The notes under the pieces are model-generated. The model was given only the letters and a program-made list of their open reading frames with translations. It had not been told where the DNA came from and ran no database searches. From Stictocephala bisonia (lineage: Eukaryota > Arthropoda > Insecta > Hemiptera > Membracidae), in the NCBI GenBank assembly GCA_035578905.1, contig JAQJVL010000201.1, positions 1,013,778-1,077,777 on the forward strand: a DNA stretch of 64,000 bases. The letters run 5' to 3'. This document shows positions 50,801-59,989 of this stretch, piece after piece. The translations under genes were made by a program, and so were the position numbers. The stretch's first letter is position 1, and the number at the start of each line of letters is the position of its first letter.

Positions 50801-51685
50801 ATGCACATTCACACAACCTTAAAAGCTTTCGCCCATTTCCATTCCATCCCATCACTCATTCTGTTTTCTCAATAAACTTCACAGATCTATCGCTGAATGG
50901 CAGCTGTTTTCATGCCTTTATCGTTATGAAAACTTATCACAACATATACTTTACAGTTGGCGGCATTTTTAATTAAAGGAGGAATTTTAGACAGTCAAAA
51001 GCGACCTTATATACAGTCAAATGGGTCCGTAACAACGGCTGTGGCTTGCCAAAAGATAGTATTATCTACCACGTATGCGCTGTACGAACGCCGAATGCAG
51101 CGCTACAGAGGCGGAATTCCAAAACGGTACTTGCTTAAAAAACACGCCTCAAATATTATACTCCTGGTGTATATGAAGATATCAAAAATGAACTTCATGT
51201 TTTCGATGCCTCAGAGTAACCATCTACCCACCCATCTTACAGTGTTGAAAGTAAAAAACAGTTAGGAAAATTTAAATACGAATTAAATTCAAAACTTGCT
51301 AAATAAATTATTTGGTTTAAGAGCAAAGTGCTATTCTGTATTAATAACTGATCAATATGAGAAGAAGGTAGCAAAGGGTGTCCCCCGAGTTGCGATGAAA
51401 AAACAATTGCTACATCAAATGTATAAAGATTGCCTTTTTAATCACAAACTTAAAGAAACTTCCGCGCTAAACATTTCCAGTAACAGACATAACTTTTACA
51501 CTAAACATATAACAAAATTGTCGCTGTCCTCCTTTGACAATAAAAGTTACATTTTAGAAAATGGAATAGATACATTATCTTATGGTCATCACATTATTGG
51601 TAAAAAGCGGGCTCTACAGCCTGATCATGATTACATAACAAAAAAAATAAAACTCATCTTTAATCTCAGGATGGTGTTAACCTGA
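47881..51685 (+). pseudogene. Maverick protein-primed DNA polymerase B, broken
   Basis: Family-B polymerase that copies the element from a protein primer. The ATG at 47881 begins a stretch with GGIKWYISVQIKF, then NITNDDNKCFYYSVFAQLYP (48330-48390), YPVKLTDLDTFEKLNPSISV (48459-48517) and HYCSITNLFRLLS (about 48625-48663), all typical of the Maverick N-terminal and exonuclease region. GIRGGVSMTPNRVAKANNPY and YLDCNNLYGTSM (motif A with catalytic Asp, about 49430-49465) follow, then TKYVLNYRNLKFYL (about 49745) and ATYGKSIEKVG (motif B region, about 49899). The YxDTDS box is decayed to CMTDSLF (about 50176-50196), right next to the mariner insertion. After the mariner, LGKFKYELNSK, GLRAKCYSVL and GHHIIG end the protein at 51685. 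Several stops and frameshifts occur, so it is inactive. Confidence 0.9.
50202..51155 (-). mobile_element. Internally deleted mariner-like element inside polB
   Basis: The left TIR is GAGGCGCGTTTTTAAAGTAA then GTACCGTTTTGGAAT; the right TIR on the other strand is GAGGCGTGTTTTTTAAGCAA then GTACCGTTTTGGAAT. TA dinucleotides adjoin both sides (50202-50203 and near 51154), though the exact edge is uncertain by a few bases. Minus-strand frames (50976-50611) encode the N-terminal DNA-binding half of a mariner transposase: NVHDDERSRKPS, DLLQKVDEK, RENRRFTNASL and VSRSAIIEIVTDRLKYR. The catalytic DD(34)D half is missing, so it depends on another source of transposase, if mobile at all. Polymerase coding sequence continues on both sides. 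Confidence 0.85.
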
Positions 51686-51751
51686 AATATAAAAATTAAA
51701 AAAAATAAAAATACAAAAACACTAAAAAGGTATAAAGTTATACACACGATT

Positions 51752-52114
51752 ATGAACAGTTCAAATATAAAAATTAATAAAAGAACAACTAAAATGCCAA
51801 TTAATATTTCAAAGAACATACTGTCAGAGCGTCTTTCCAGAACCGTTAATTTCTCCATGACTGACTACCCCTTTCCTACCCCCACCACTCCTTCCTTCAC
51901 CACATCCTGTCATTTTTGCGTCACTTGCATTCAAGCGATGGCGCCAATAGGTTCACTTACTTCTCTTGCTGCAGTAGAACTTTCTAAAACCTTTGGTAAA
52001 GTTATTGAAATAAATAAAAAAAACTTCCAAAATCTATGGAAGATTTTAAAATTGAAATGTATTTTTGCATCTATTCTGATTTCCCATAGTACCACTTTAA
52101 AAATGCGAGGTTGA
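51752..52114 (+). CDS. Unknown Maverick ORF (about 120 residues)
   Basis: A frame of 120 codons between polB and integrase. It is basic at its N-terminus (INKRTTKMPINISKNIL), has a Pro/Thr-rich stretch (YPFPTPTTPSF) and a small hydrophobic segment (AMAPIGSLTSLAAV). The position, size and LSERLSRTVNF segment suggest a small structural or core protein of the element, but I do not recognise it with certainty. Sequence from 52115 to 52730 appears to be decayed coding or intergenic DNA in which no frame could be followed. Confidence 0.45.
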   Translation: MNSSNIKINKRTTKMPINISKNILSERLSRTVNFSMTDYPFPTPTTPSFTTSCHFCVTCIQAMAPIGSLTSLAAVELSKTFGKVIEINKKNFQNLWKILKLKCIFASILISHSTTLKMRG

Positions 52115-52734
52115 ACACCTTCCTAAATTGACCAGTTCCTTTTCTTGATCCTAATGTAATGATAGGCTGGCTCTTACTATTCAAACGCAAGCGATACAGT
52201 TTGCTGTTTCTCATGTGGTGTACATATTGGACTTTGAGAGGAGGGTGAAATTCTATTCAATGACAACAAAAAATTCTCCCCACACTGTAAGGTTGTTAAT
52301 GGCCTACCTCTCATACAGTTTTCTTATAAAGGTAGAGATGTATGTGAAAATGGTATGTGAAACTGAACCCTTTTACGGCCTGAATAAGATGGATTAGCAG
52401 TCTGTGGTACTAACTGTGAGCAGTTTGTTAATATTGTAAGTGTGGTACCTTTCGAGCGATTGTACGAATGTGGCTCTGAGGTGTAAAAACCTGTAACGAA
52501 AAGCGAAAATTGGTTGTAAGTGCTCGTTAGGTATGATTGAATGACTGTGAGAAAGGACACTCTATGGCTGGATAGTATCCGTAGGTCCAGGGTGTATGAA
52601 AGGGTTTAGAATTGGCAGGGAGGCAGTAAACTTTATTTCTATTATTTTTAAGGACGACTGCCACCTCATTGAGTGGAGTGGTGCTCCATGTACCCAAATT
52701 AATAAATATTTGTACTTTTGTAAATGACGTACAT

Positions 52735-53610
52735 TCTTTGATTAAGAGTTTAAGAGAGAACATTGCCAAGGAGCTACATGCTCCAGTTAGAAAAAGACTC
52801 TCTACTAGACATTAAGAAGTTAAGGGAATACAAGAACTGTTCCAAGCTGACTTAGTTTAAATGATGCTCTATTCTAAACAAAACCAAGGGTACAAGTACA
52901 TCTTAACAATAATAAATTATGTTAGCAAATACGCATTTGCTGTTCCATTAAAAGACAAGACTGACCCAGAAATTGTTAAAGCCATTACACCCACAATTAA
53001 ATATTTTCCTATGAAATATTTACAAACTGATTCTGGAAAAGAATTTTACAACGCCGGATTTACAAAGCTAATGAAAAAACATTGTATAAACCATTACTCG
53101 AGCTACAGTGACAAGGAGTCCATCGTAGAGCGGTTCAACGGCAGTCTCATAGCATTAATGTGGTGAAAGTTCACAGAGCAAGGTAAGTATCAGTGGGTCA
53201 AAATACTACTTTCCTTGTTGGAAGAGTACAACATATGAATACACAAAACTATTGGCATGGCTCCAAGTGATGTGATCAAAATAAATTAAAACATAGACAG
53301 AAAAAACTATAATTAAAACAGACAAAAATACAAGGGTGTAGACAAAAAGGTACGTTTTAAAGTAGGCGACTAAGTAAGAATTGGTTAGTTTAAAAAAGTG
53401 TTTGACAAAGGATACCTACCCAACTGGACTAATGAGATATTTACTGTTCATTCAGTCCTACCTACTGTCCCAACTACTTACCTCCTCAAATCCCATACCG
53501 GTGACGTTATTAAAGGAAGTTTTTACGGACAAGAACTGCAAAAGAGAAAATCTGGTGATGTTTATTTAGCGGAAAAAGTAATCAGGAAAAAGGAGACAAA
53601 TTACTTGTAA
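52735..53610 (+). pseudogene. Maverick integrase (retroviral-type DDE with C-terminal domain), broken
   Basis: The enzyme inserts the linear element into chromosomes. ENIAKELHAPVRKR opens the visible part, then FQADLV (first catalytic Asp, about 52840) just before 52861. YKYILTIINYVSKYAFAVPL, LQTDSGKEFYN (second Asp, about 53020-53055) and KESIVERFNGSL (third acidic residue Glu, about 53118-53150) follow, then TIGMAPSDV (about 53250-53275). The C-terminal SH3/chromo-like part has FDKGYLPNWTNEIFTVHSVL and SFYGQELQKR. Stops (TAA at 52858; TGA after ALMW at 53164) and frame changes split it, but the D-D-E triad is preserved. Confidence 0.88.
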
Positions 53611-53671
53611 CGTTGTTAGGGTACTATGGTAAACACGCCACATGGATAAATGGGAATGAACTTGTATAAAA

Positions 53672-54179
53672 ATGACTCACCATTCAATTGTCAATCATTC
53701 CGTAACGATGCGTGTTGTTGAACAGACGACAAAACTATCCGTTGAAAACTTTGCCATGTACACTATACGGACAGGTAGTAGCATTAAACATGGACCATTA
53801 CTACCATCCACTATGTGTATAGTGGCTGGACCTAGTAATTCTGGCAAAACAAACGTTGTTTTCAACATGTTGTTCGATCCAAACGGTTTAAGATTTGAAA
53901 ATGTTTACGTTTTCTCAAAGTCCCTACACCACCCCAAGTATCAATTTTTAAAAAGTGTTTTACCCAAAGAAATTGGATACTTTGTATTTTGGTGAAAACA
54001 CTAAAGTCTTACCACCTAAAGAAGCTAAAAATAAATCTATTATGATTTTTGATGACATTGCATGTGATAAACAAGTCAATATACGCAATTACTTTACCAT
54101 GGGCCAACATAATAACATTGATTACTTTTATATAGGACAAACCTACAGTACGATACCCAAACAGTTAGTGAGAGAGTAG
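53672..54179 (+). pseudogene. Maverick genome-packaging ATPase (FtsK/HerA-like), C-terminally truncated
   Basis: This family pumps DNA into capsids and resembles poxvirus A32-type ATPases. Walker A is GPSNSGKTN (about 53830-53856) and Walker B is IMIFDDI (about 54040-54060). YFTMGQHNNIDYFYIGQTYS and IPKQLVRE form the sensor and arginine-finger region, typical of Mavericks. A frameshift near 53980-54000 (from GYFVFW to the next frame) breaks it. The frame ends at a TAG (54177-54179), immediately before the foldback element at 54186. The usual C-terminal 50-70 residues are gone, so truncation and the insertion may be linked. Confidence 0.9.
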
Positions 54180-54185
54180 TGGAAA

Positions 54186-54365
54186 GTGCCGGAGCTGACT
54201 CAATCACCGGAAGTGAGATAAGATAAGATTGTGATAAGATAAGGGTGTGACGTCATGGGTGTGCTTCAGCATGACGTCATATGATGACGTCAGCACGACA
54301 TCACAGCCTTATCTTCTAAGCTTATTATCTTACCCCACTTCCGGTGATTGTGTCAGCTCCGACAC
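54186..54365. mobile_element. 180-bp foldback MITE with three TGACGTCA sites
   Basis: The two halves are inverted copies. GTGCCGGAGCTGACTCAATC then ACCGGAAGTG on the left faces, on the other strand, GTGTCGGAGCTGACACAATC then ACCGGAAGTG. GATAAGATAAG repeats follow on both arms. The centre holds TGACGTCA at 54248-54255, 54272-54279 and 54285-54292. No clear target duplication is visible. It lies between the 3' ends of the convergent ATPase and minus-strand Maverick genes. Confidence 0.85.
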
Positions 54366-54407
54366 GAGTATTACGTCACAGAATTCAAGGTCATGAGGAG
54401 TGTTTTT

Positions 54408-54473
54408 AAAAAAAACTTCTTGCACAGAACAATTTTCTTTTTTCAGAAATTGTTTTGTGCAAGAAGTTTTTTT
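54408..54473 (-). terminator. Gene-end hairpin 1 of the Maverick minus-strand unit
   Basis: Arms AAAAAAACTTCTTGCACAGA and onward (54408-54435) and the complementary ACAAAATTTC-to-AAGAAGTTTTTTT stretch (54448-54473) form a stem of about 26 bp. Just upstream in minus-strand orientation is AATAAA (54488-54493), and 40 bases before that the stop codon of the ORF at 54533. A near copy lies at 60035-60099. Confidence 0.65.
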
Positions 54474-54532
54474 CTTTTTTTTCTAACTTTATTTACAAAT
54501 AAATAGTTTACAAAATTAAATCTTAAAACTAA

Positions 54533-54978
54533 ACCGCAGTGTTGATGCTATCCATGTAGGCTAGTCTTGTTCATTTTATCTCTGTTTCTTCAGTTAACGG
54601 AGCTGTGAGATCTACTGACGGATATTCCATCTCCAGTAATATGTTGTCATCCTTCCCAAGGAGCATATCAAGCAGTCTGTTTTAAGTGTCCCGTTCACTA
54701 GGATTCCAATACAAGCTTTTAAAAAGTCTTATAATTCTTTCTTCAGAAAGCTTGATTTCGGAACAATGACATTCGGATGAAATTCTCCAAATTTGTTTGA
54801 CAAATATACACTCAGTAAAATGTACTCCAAAACTTTTTTCAACTGTCTCTGTAAATTTCTTTTCCTTTTCCTCTGTAAATTTTAATTCCTCCACTTTTTC
54901 CGCAATTTGACTCATTTCTGAAAGTTTCTCCTAATCACTGGAACACCATACTGGTTTTAACAATCTAAGTTGAAACAT
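54533..54978 (-). pseudogene. Unknown Maverick minus-strand ORF, with in-frame stops
   Basis: From the ATG at 54976-54978, one frame runs to the stop at 54533 with three in-frame stops (after CSSD, after NPSERDT at 54682, and after TEETEIK). It encodes about 145 residues: a Glu/Lys-rich N-terminal helix (SQIAEKVEELKFTEEKEKKF), a Cys-containing middle (FVKQIWRISSECHCSE) and a C-terminus MDSINTAV that resembles the end GSINTTIQF of the ORF at 60146. I do not recognise a known domain. A TATA-like box lies about 85 bp upstream. Confidence 0.5.
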
Positions 54979-55062
54979 AATTATTCTCAAGTCGGTGTTT
55001 ATTGTAATAGTGTTCTCGACGCGAGTCTTCAAATCAGAGTGACTAGTCGCAAGTGTACAACT

Positions 55063-55072
55063 CCTATATATA
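55063..55072 (-). promoter_or_regulatory. TATA box candidate for the ORF at 54978
   Basis: On the minus strand it reads TATATATAGG, about 85 bp upstream of the ATG at 54978 and just beyond the stop codon of the fibre-like gene (55080). The spacing leaves room for a short 5' UTR. Chance occurrence in AT-rich DNA cannot be excluded. Confidence 0.45.
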
Positions 55073-55079
55073 CCCTCAA

Positions 55080-55515
55080 TTAGGTATGTGGTGAGGGAGG
55101 CAATAAATTCTTTTTCCTACTCCCTCCCAAATTGTGATCCTTTATGTCGTTCTCTTCTGCTAACATTTCTATATTTAGAATGTCTTCCATGTTCAAGTAG
55201 TTGGTGTTCGTAACACCCAATTCAGCAGAGCGTCCGGAAGAACGATGAATGTAATCAAATACAGCTGAAGACAATCGTTTCAACTGTTCGCCATGACGAT
55301 TTACATACCATTCCAAGTATTTCTTTAAGGTTCTAAAGTTTACTGCTTCTCCGTCATAAATAGGGTCTTGTACATTGCTAAGCTTTTTATCAAAAAACAC
55401 CCAGTGTGTATCATACATTTTAGGTGTATGCTTAGTTACGTAATCTAGATTTACAGCATCTGAGGGTAAAGATGGAGGTGCAAGGTTTCTCAGCAATTTA
55501 CCCTCCAAATCGATC
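55080..55515 (-). pseudogene. Fibre-like protein, C-terminal part (downstream of LINE insertion)
   Basis: The open frame carries LEGKLLRNLAPPSLPSDAVN followed by LDYV, then KLSNVQDPIYDGEAVNFRTL, then a helical segment (EWYVNRHGEQLKRLSSAVFD) and an acidic/basic tail ending at the stop near 55080. The N...P..P.DA.N..YV pattern is the repeat of phage tail-fibre and spike shafts. It is the continuation of the N-terminal part at 59572-59955, since the LINE between them is an insertion. In a virus-like element such a protein would be a surface spike for attachment; that role is inferred. Confidence 0.7.
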
Positions 55516-55611
55516 AATCAATCAATCAATCAATCATAATCTTTATTTACATTTTCTTTAAGAAAAGCAATGGCGTCAGTTACAAAGGTAAAATAACAAT
55601 AGTTCTGAAGG

Positions 55612-58500
55612 TCATCCTCTGGTATTTGTGTAGAATTCTTCGATGGAGTAGATGGGTCGGTCTGTCAACCAGGTGTCAAGTTTTTGTTTTAGAGCACGTC
55701 CAGTCAGAGTCCTGATTTCATTTGGTATTTGGTTGTAGAGTCTTGAACCAATGTAAGTCGGCTTCTTTTCAAATAATGTTGTTCTATGGTTAGGAAAGAT
55801 AATATTTGATCCGTTTCGAGTGTTGTACGTGTGGTTTCTGGTATTTCTAGGAAGGCCAGCTTTGTCAACTAAAAATATCACTTCTTGGATGTAAATAGCA
55901 ACAACTGTCTTGATTTTTAGATGTTTGAATGCTTCTCTGCAGCTTTCTTGCCAGCCGAGTTCCGCCAGAGATCTTATTGCTGCCTTCTGGATGGTGAGGA
56001 CTCTGTTCAAGTTGGTGGAGGAGGTTGCCCCCCAAACAGCGATTCCATACCTAAGGTGGGATTCCAGAAGTGCATGATATGCCACTTTAGCTAAATCTGT
56101 TGTGCCTATTAGTTTCATCCTTCTCACCACATATACAGCAGAGTTTAGTTTTTTACACAGCTCGTGGATATGTGGGGTCTAGGTTAGTTTGGAATCTAGA
56201 GTAAGGCCCAGGAGTTTACCCTTTTCCTCTAGAGATACATCAAGTAGAGCTGGGGTGTGCTGGGCTCTTCTACCAAAGTTGATCTGTTTGGTTTTGAGTG
56301 GATTCACCACGAGGTCGTTTGAGGCACAGTAGTCATAGGTTATGTTTAATGATATGTAGGCATTGATACTTAGTTCATCTGCTGTGTTTCCTTTACAGAG
56401 CAAAGTGGTTTCATCTGCATACATGACCACAGTGCTGTAGTCCTTGATGTAATTGGAAAAGTCATGTGTTAAAAGAATGAACAGCACTGGGCCTAGTACG
56501 GAGCCTTGTGGGACCCCTCTTGTAGTAGGGAGGCATTTTGATCTGACGGTTTCAGTTTCACATCTTGATGTTATATGCCTTACTTCAACCAATTGGTACC
56601 GTCCCTCGAGATAACTTGAGAACCAGAGGAGTGCATTTCCTTTTATTCCAAGTTTTGTCAGTTTATTTAATATAATCTGATGTCCCAAACAGTTAAATGC
56701 TTTACTGTAGTCGAGTAACAATGTTGTAGTGTACTGGTTGTTGTCAATTCAGTCAATAATGCTCTCAATTAGAGCAATCAGGGCAGTGGTTGTTGACCGT
56801 CCTTGCATAAAACCATGTTGACTGTATGGTATTAGGTCAAGTTGTTGAAGATAGGTTAAGAGTCTCTTCAGTGCAATCTTCTCAGCTATTTTTGAGAAGG
56901 TCGGGAGGTTAGAAATTGGTCTGTAGTTAGTTAAATCAGTGGTGGATCCCTTTTTTAGTTTGGGGTATACTTTAGCAGTTTTCATTGCAGAAGGGAAAAC
57001 ACCACTTTCAAATGATTTATTTATCACCACTGCTAATAATGGTGCGAAGACCTCTGAGCAATGTTTTGTAAGTTTTGATGAGATTTCATCTAGACCACAA
57101 GAGTCCTTGCTTTTTAGTGTGGCAATTATTTCTTTGACTTCTTGAGTGTTGGTAGGTGTAAGTACCAAGGTCTGTTGTGCCTGGTTAGTTTTCTGGTTTA
57201 AACTTGATGGTAAGTTCAAAGGTGGATTATCGCCAGTTGCCTTCAGTGTTTCATCTGCAATACTGCAGAAGTAGCTATTGAACTTGTTGGCAATATCCTG
57301 TGGGCTATTAATTTCCCCTTCTGCTGTAACAAGATGGAGCTGCTGCCTTGTTTTCACACCTCTTTGATTTGCTCTCTCACTGTTTATAACATCCCAAATG
57401 GCTTTTGAATTGTTATCTGCCTGTTGGATATGCTGGTTTGTGGTTTCTTGTCGTATCTGTCTGAGTCTGAGGTCATAATGCTTTTTATTGTCTGTCATGA
57501 TTTTTTTGTCTTTTTGTTGCCCAGTCATCTCATACATATGTAATGATTCAAGGAATTTTTGTTTTAGATCTCTAGCCCTTTCATCAAAGTATTCAGCAAG
57601 GTGTTTTTTTCGCCTCTTCCTGGTTTTTCTGACAGGGAATGAGGCATTCATCTCGAGAGTAATTGCTGATATAAGAGCATTGTAAGCCTCATCTGGTGTA
57701 TGTGCATTATACACATCATTTCAGTTGCGTTCTGATAAATTTTGCCCCAGTAGAGTCATTGTGTGTTGATTTATGTTTCTTCTAAACTGGCTTGGAATCT
57801 GATTAATATTTGCTGCTAGTTGTAGTGTGCACAGTTGTCCTTTGTGATGAGATAAGCCGGTGTTTAGAATATCTACTTTGAGGCTATCAGGAAGAAGGTT
57901 CTTACAGATACAGTCGATAGAGATTGCAGTACGCTGGGTGACTCGGGTTGCGGGTAAAGACAGCCTTTGGATATCGTGTAGGGCAAGAGTTTCTAGCAGC
58001 TTTTCATTTGCACTATTTTCCCTTAAGTTATCGATGTTAATATCTCCAATAATAAGGATCTTGTCTTTATAAGGCTTAAGGTTTTCCAGGACACCAGAGA
58101 TGATGTCTAGGCTTTCTTTTATATTGCTTTGGAGTGGTCGGTATACCCCAACTATGTGTAGTGGAAACTTATTTAATGTAAGGCTGCCTACTGCTACTTC
58201 ACACAGAAGTTCTTGACTTTTACTTTGGACAAGTTGAGACTGATTATCCAGAGCCAGGTCTTCCTTTGTGTAGATGGCAACACCTCCATAGTCATAGTTA
58301 TCCCTGCAGAAATCAGCAATAAGAATATATCCAGGTATATTTGTATTTTTAAGGTCAACATTTGTTAGTCCATGCTCAGTAAGTACAAGAATACCTGGGG
58401 AGACTTGTTGTAGAAGGTGGTTTAGTCTGTCTCTTTTACGGCCTAGTTTTCTAATGTTCTGGTGGAGTATAGTTAGTTGAGTGGATGTTGTAGGTTTGAG
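55612..58500 (-). pseudogene. LINE ORF2 (endonuclease plus RT), open except for three in-frame stops
   Basis: About 960 codons in a single frame. The endonuclease blocks are LTILHQNIRKLGRKRDRL, LVLTEHGL, GVAIY, VGVYRP, IIGDINID and GLSHHKG. RT: KDSCGLDEIS, YPKLKKGSTTDLTNYRPIS, HGFMQGRSTTTALI, LLDYSKAFNCLGHQ (motif A), GVPQGSVLGPVLF (motif B), MYADETTLLC (YADE, one residue off YADD) and LLGLTLDSKLT (thumb), with the C-terminus YSIEEFYTNTRG. Stops are TGA (57721-57723), TGA (56749-56751) and TAG (56179-56181). The start overlaps the end of ORF1 in another frame. Confidence 0.9.
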
Positions 58501-59519
58501 TTTCTGTAGCGTTTTGATGTGTATTTTATTTTGTGCTTTACCCCTTTTTGGTAGGGTGGAGCTAAAAAAGAGTTGTCTTGTAGTTTGTTTATACTGCTTA
58601 TTTCAGGAATGGTTGATATTTGTAGGGATTTGGTTAGAATCATTGGATCTTCTTTAAATAGTTCTTGATAAGCTGGTAGGTTCTTGTTGTAGAAATCTTC
58701 AATGGTTTCTTCAGGATTTCGTATTTTTGCTGTGGCTGGTGGTCGTTTCTCTATGAATATTTTTTGTTGAGGACATTGTTTAAAATAATAGTCTTCTTGT
58801 AAGGTAATATTGTCTGTTGACTGGCCCCTGTACAATGTGTTACATGATATTTGTGTTGTATGTTTGCTTGTGGTTGAAGATAGTGAGGTAGCAGGAGACA
58901 TGTTACAGTTTTTTACTAAAGTTGTGGTAGAGCTGTTTGAGTGGCATATGTTGGGTTGATTGTAATAGGATTTACTGTATTGAGGTGATGCTCTTTCTGA
59001 GGAGAGGGGGAGGGGTTGTAGAGCTGAGCTTTTTGCTACTTGTAATGAGACGCTGTAAAGGTTTTTCTTGAGAATTTGTGACTGATTATTTGTATAGAGC
59101 GTTGAGATAGTCTGCGAGTTGTTGAATTTTAAAAGAGATTGAAGATGTGCTCTTGCAGTTGCTTCCTGATCAGATATTTTAATGACAAGTTCCTTATAAT
59201 TTGAAGTAAGTTTTTCAATAAAAGAATTTTTTTCTTTTAATTCAATTTCTAAGGAGTTATTTTTTTCAATTAAAGGATCCACCATCAAAACGTTTTTGGT
59301 CAGATTAACATCAAGTTGTTCTATTTTGTATCTGAGAGCTGTGTTGGTTGAAAGCAGATCATCTATTTGTGTAGAAAAACTACATTTTTCATTTTCTGAC
59401 TGTTCAATGATGTTTTCCTTAAGTGTGCGTTCATTCTCCAGCTTATTTTTTGTGAATTCCAGTTCTTTTTCCTGAGTGGTGATTTTGTTTTTAAGATCAT
59501 TTATTATTTCTTCTGCCAA
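58473..59519 (-). CDS. LINE ORF1, coiled-coil protein (about 348 residues)
   Basis: The frame is uninterrupted. The N-terminal 120 residues are strongly coiled-coil (KNKITTQEKELEFTKNKLEN, later IELKEKNSFIEKL), the middle is Ser/Thr/Gln-rich and low-complexity, and the C-terminus is basic (GVKHKIKYTSKRYRNSN). No zinc knuckle, RRM or esterase domain was seen, unlike ORF1 of the LINEs at 3.5 and 27 kb. Such proteins usually trimerise and bind LINE RNA. The true start is lost or uses a non-ATG codon; the first usable codon is TTG. The stop TAA lies within the start of ORF2. Confidence 0.75.
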   Translation of the reverse strand: MAEEIINDLKNKITTQEKELEFTKNKLENERTLKENIIEQSENEKCSFSTQIDDLLSTNTALRYKIEQLDVNLTKNVLMVDPLIEKNNSLEIELKEKNSFIEKLTSNYKELVIKISDQEATARAHLQSLLKFNNSQTISTLYTNNQSQILKKNLYSVSLQVAKSSALQPLPLSSERASPQYSKSYYNQPNICHSNSSTTTLVKNCNMSPATSLSSTTSKHTTQISCNTLYRGQSTDNITLQEDYYFKQCPQQKIFIEKRPPATAKIRNPEETIEDFYNKNLPAYQELFKEDPMILTKSLQISTIPEISSINKLQDNSFLAPPYQKGVKHKIKYTSKRYRNSNLQHPLN

Positions 59520-59571
59520 CTGTATTTTGTCTTCCAGTTCTAACTAAAACTCTGATTTCTGGGAGCTTAAA

Positions 59572-59955
59572 TCATGTAGTTGTTGCTATATTTTCACTGA
59601 TGTCACCATCAGGATGAGTTCTTCTTAAAGAACTTGTTTTAACAAAACTCATAGTTGCTGCATCTGAAGGTAAAACAGGATCATGCAAATCTCTGATAAA
59701 TTTGTTTCCAACCGTGTAGTGCATACCAGAAGTTCTTCCTAAACTATAATTCTGTACGTATTGCATATTAGCAGCATCGTTTGGTAGTTTTGGAAGAGAA
59801 ACATTTGTAACGCACCTGTTTTGTGCATCATAACAATTTTTGGTTGTAGATAATAATAAACAGTTATTTTTCACAAATCCGGTACTTGCAACATCTTGCA
59901 AACCAGATATTTTTTTACCAACTTGATCGTACCGTCCGAACTTATCAACACTCAT
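59572..59955 (-). pseudogene. Fibre-like protein, N-terminal part (upstream of LINE insertion)
   Basis: It begins with ATG at 59955 in a good context (ACCATGAG), 35-40 bp downstream of a TATA box. Residues 1-30 (MSVDKFGRYDQVGKKISGLQ) are followed by shaft-like repeats: CVTNVSLPKLPNDAANMQYV and FIRDLHDPVLPSDAATMSFV. These follow the phage tail-fibre pattern in which a turn, P..P.DA and a Y/F-V strand recur about every 20-40 residues. The frame enters LINE sequence at about 59572-59580 and stops. Domain identity is by motif only. Confidence 0.7.
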
Positions 59956-59989
59956 GGTGCTACTAACTGCATAGTAATTACAACACCTT

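Larger units (their letters stand above)
55515..59571 (-). mobile_element. LINE (Jockey/CR1 group) inserted in the fibre-like gene, 4.06 kb
   Basis: Read on the minus strand: ORF1 (59519-58473), ORF2 (about 58500-55612), a short 3' UTR with AATAAAG, and a tail of (TGAT) tetramers at about 55538-55512. The first ORF1 codons lack an ATG and a stop lies just upstream, so the copy is slightly 5'-truncated. Apart from three nonsense codons, ORF2 is open throughout, making this the best preserved retroelement in the window. Insertion postdates loss of Maverick function or caused part of it. Confidence 0.9.
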
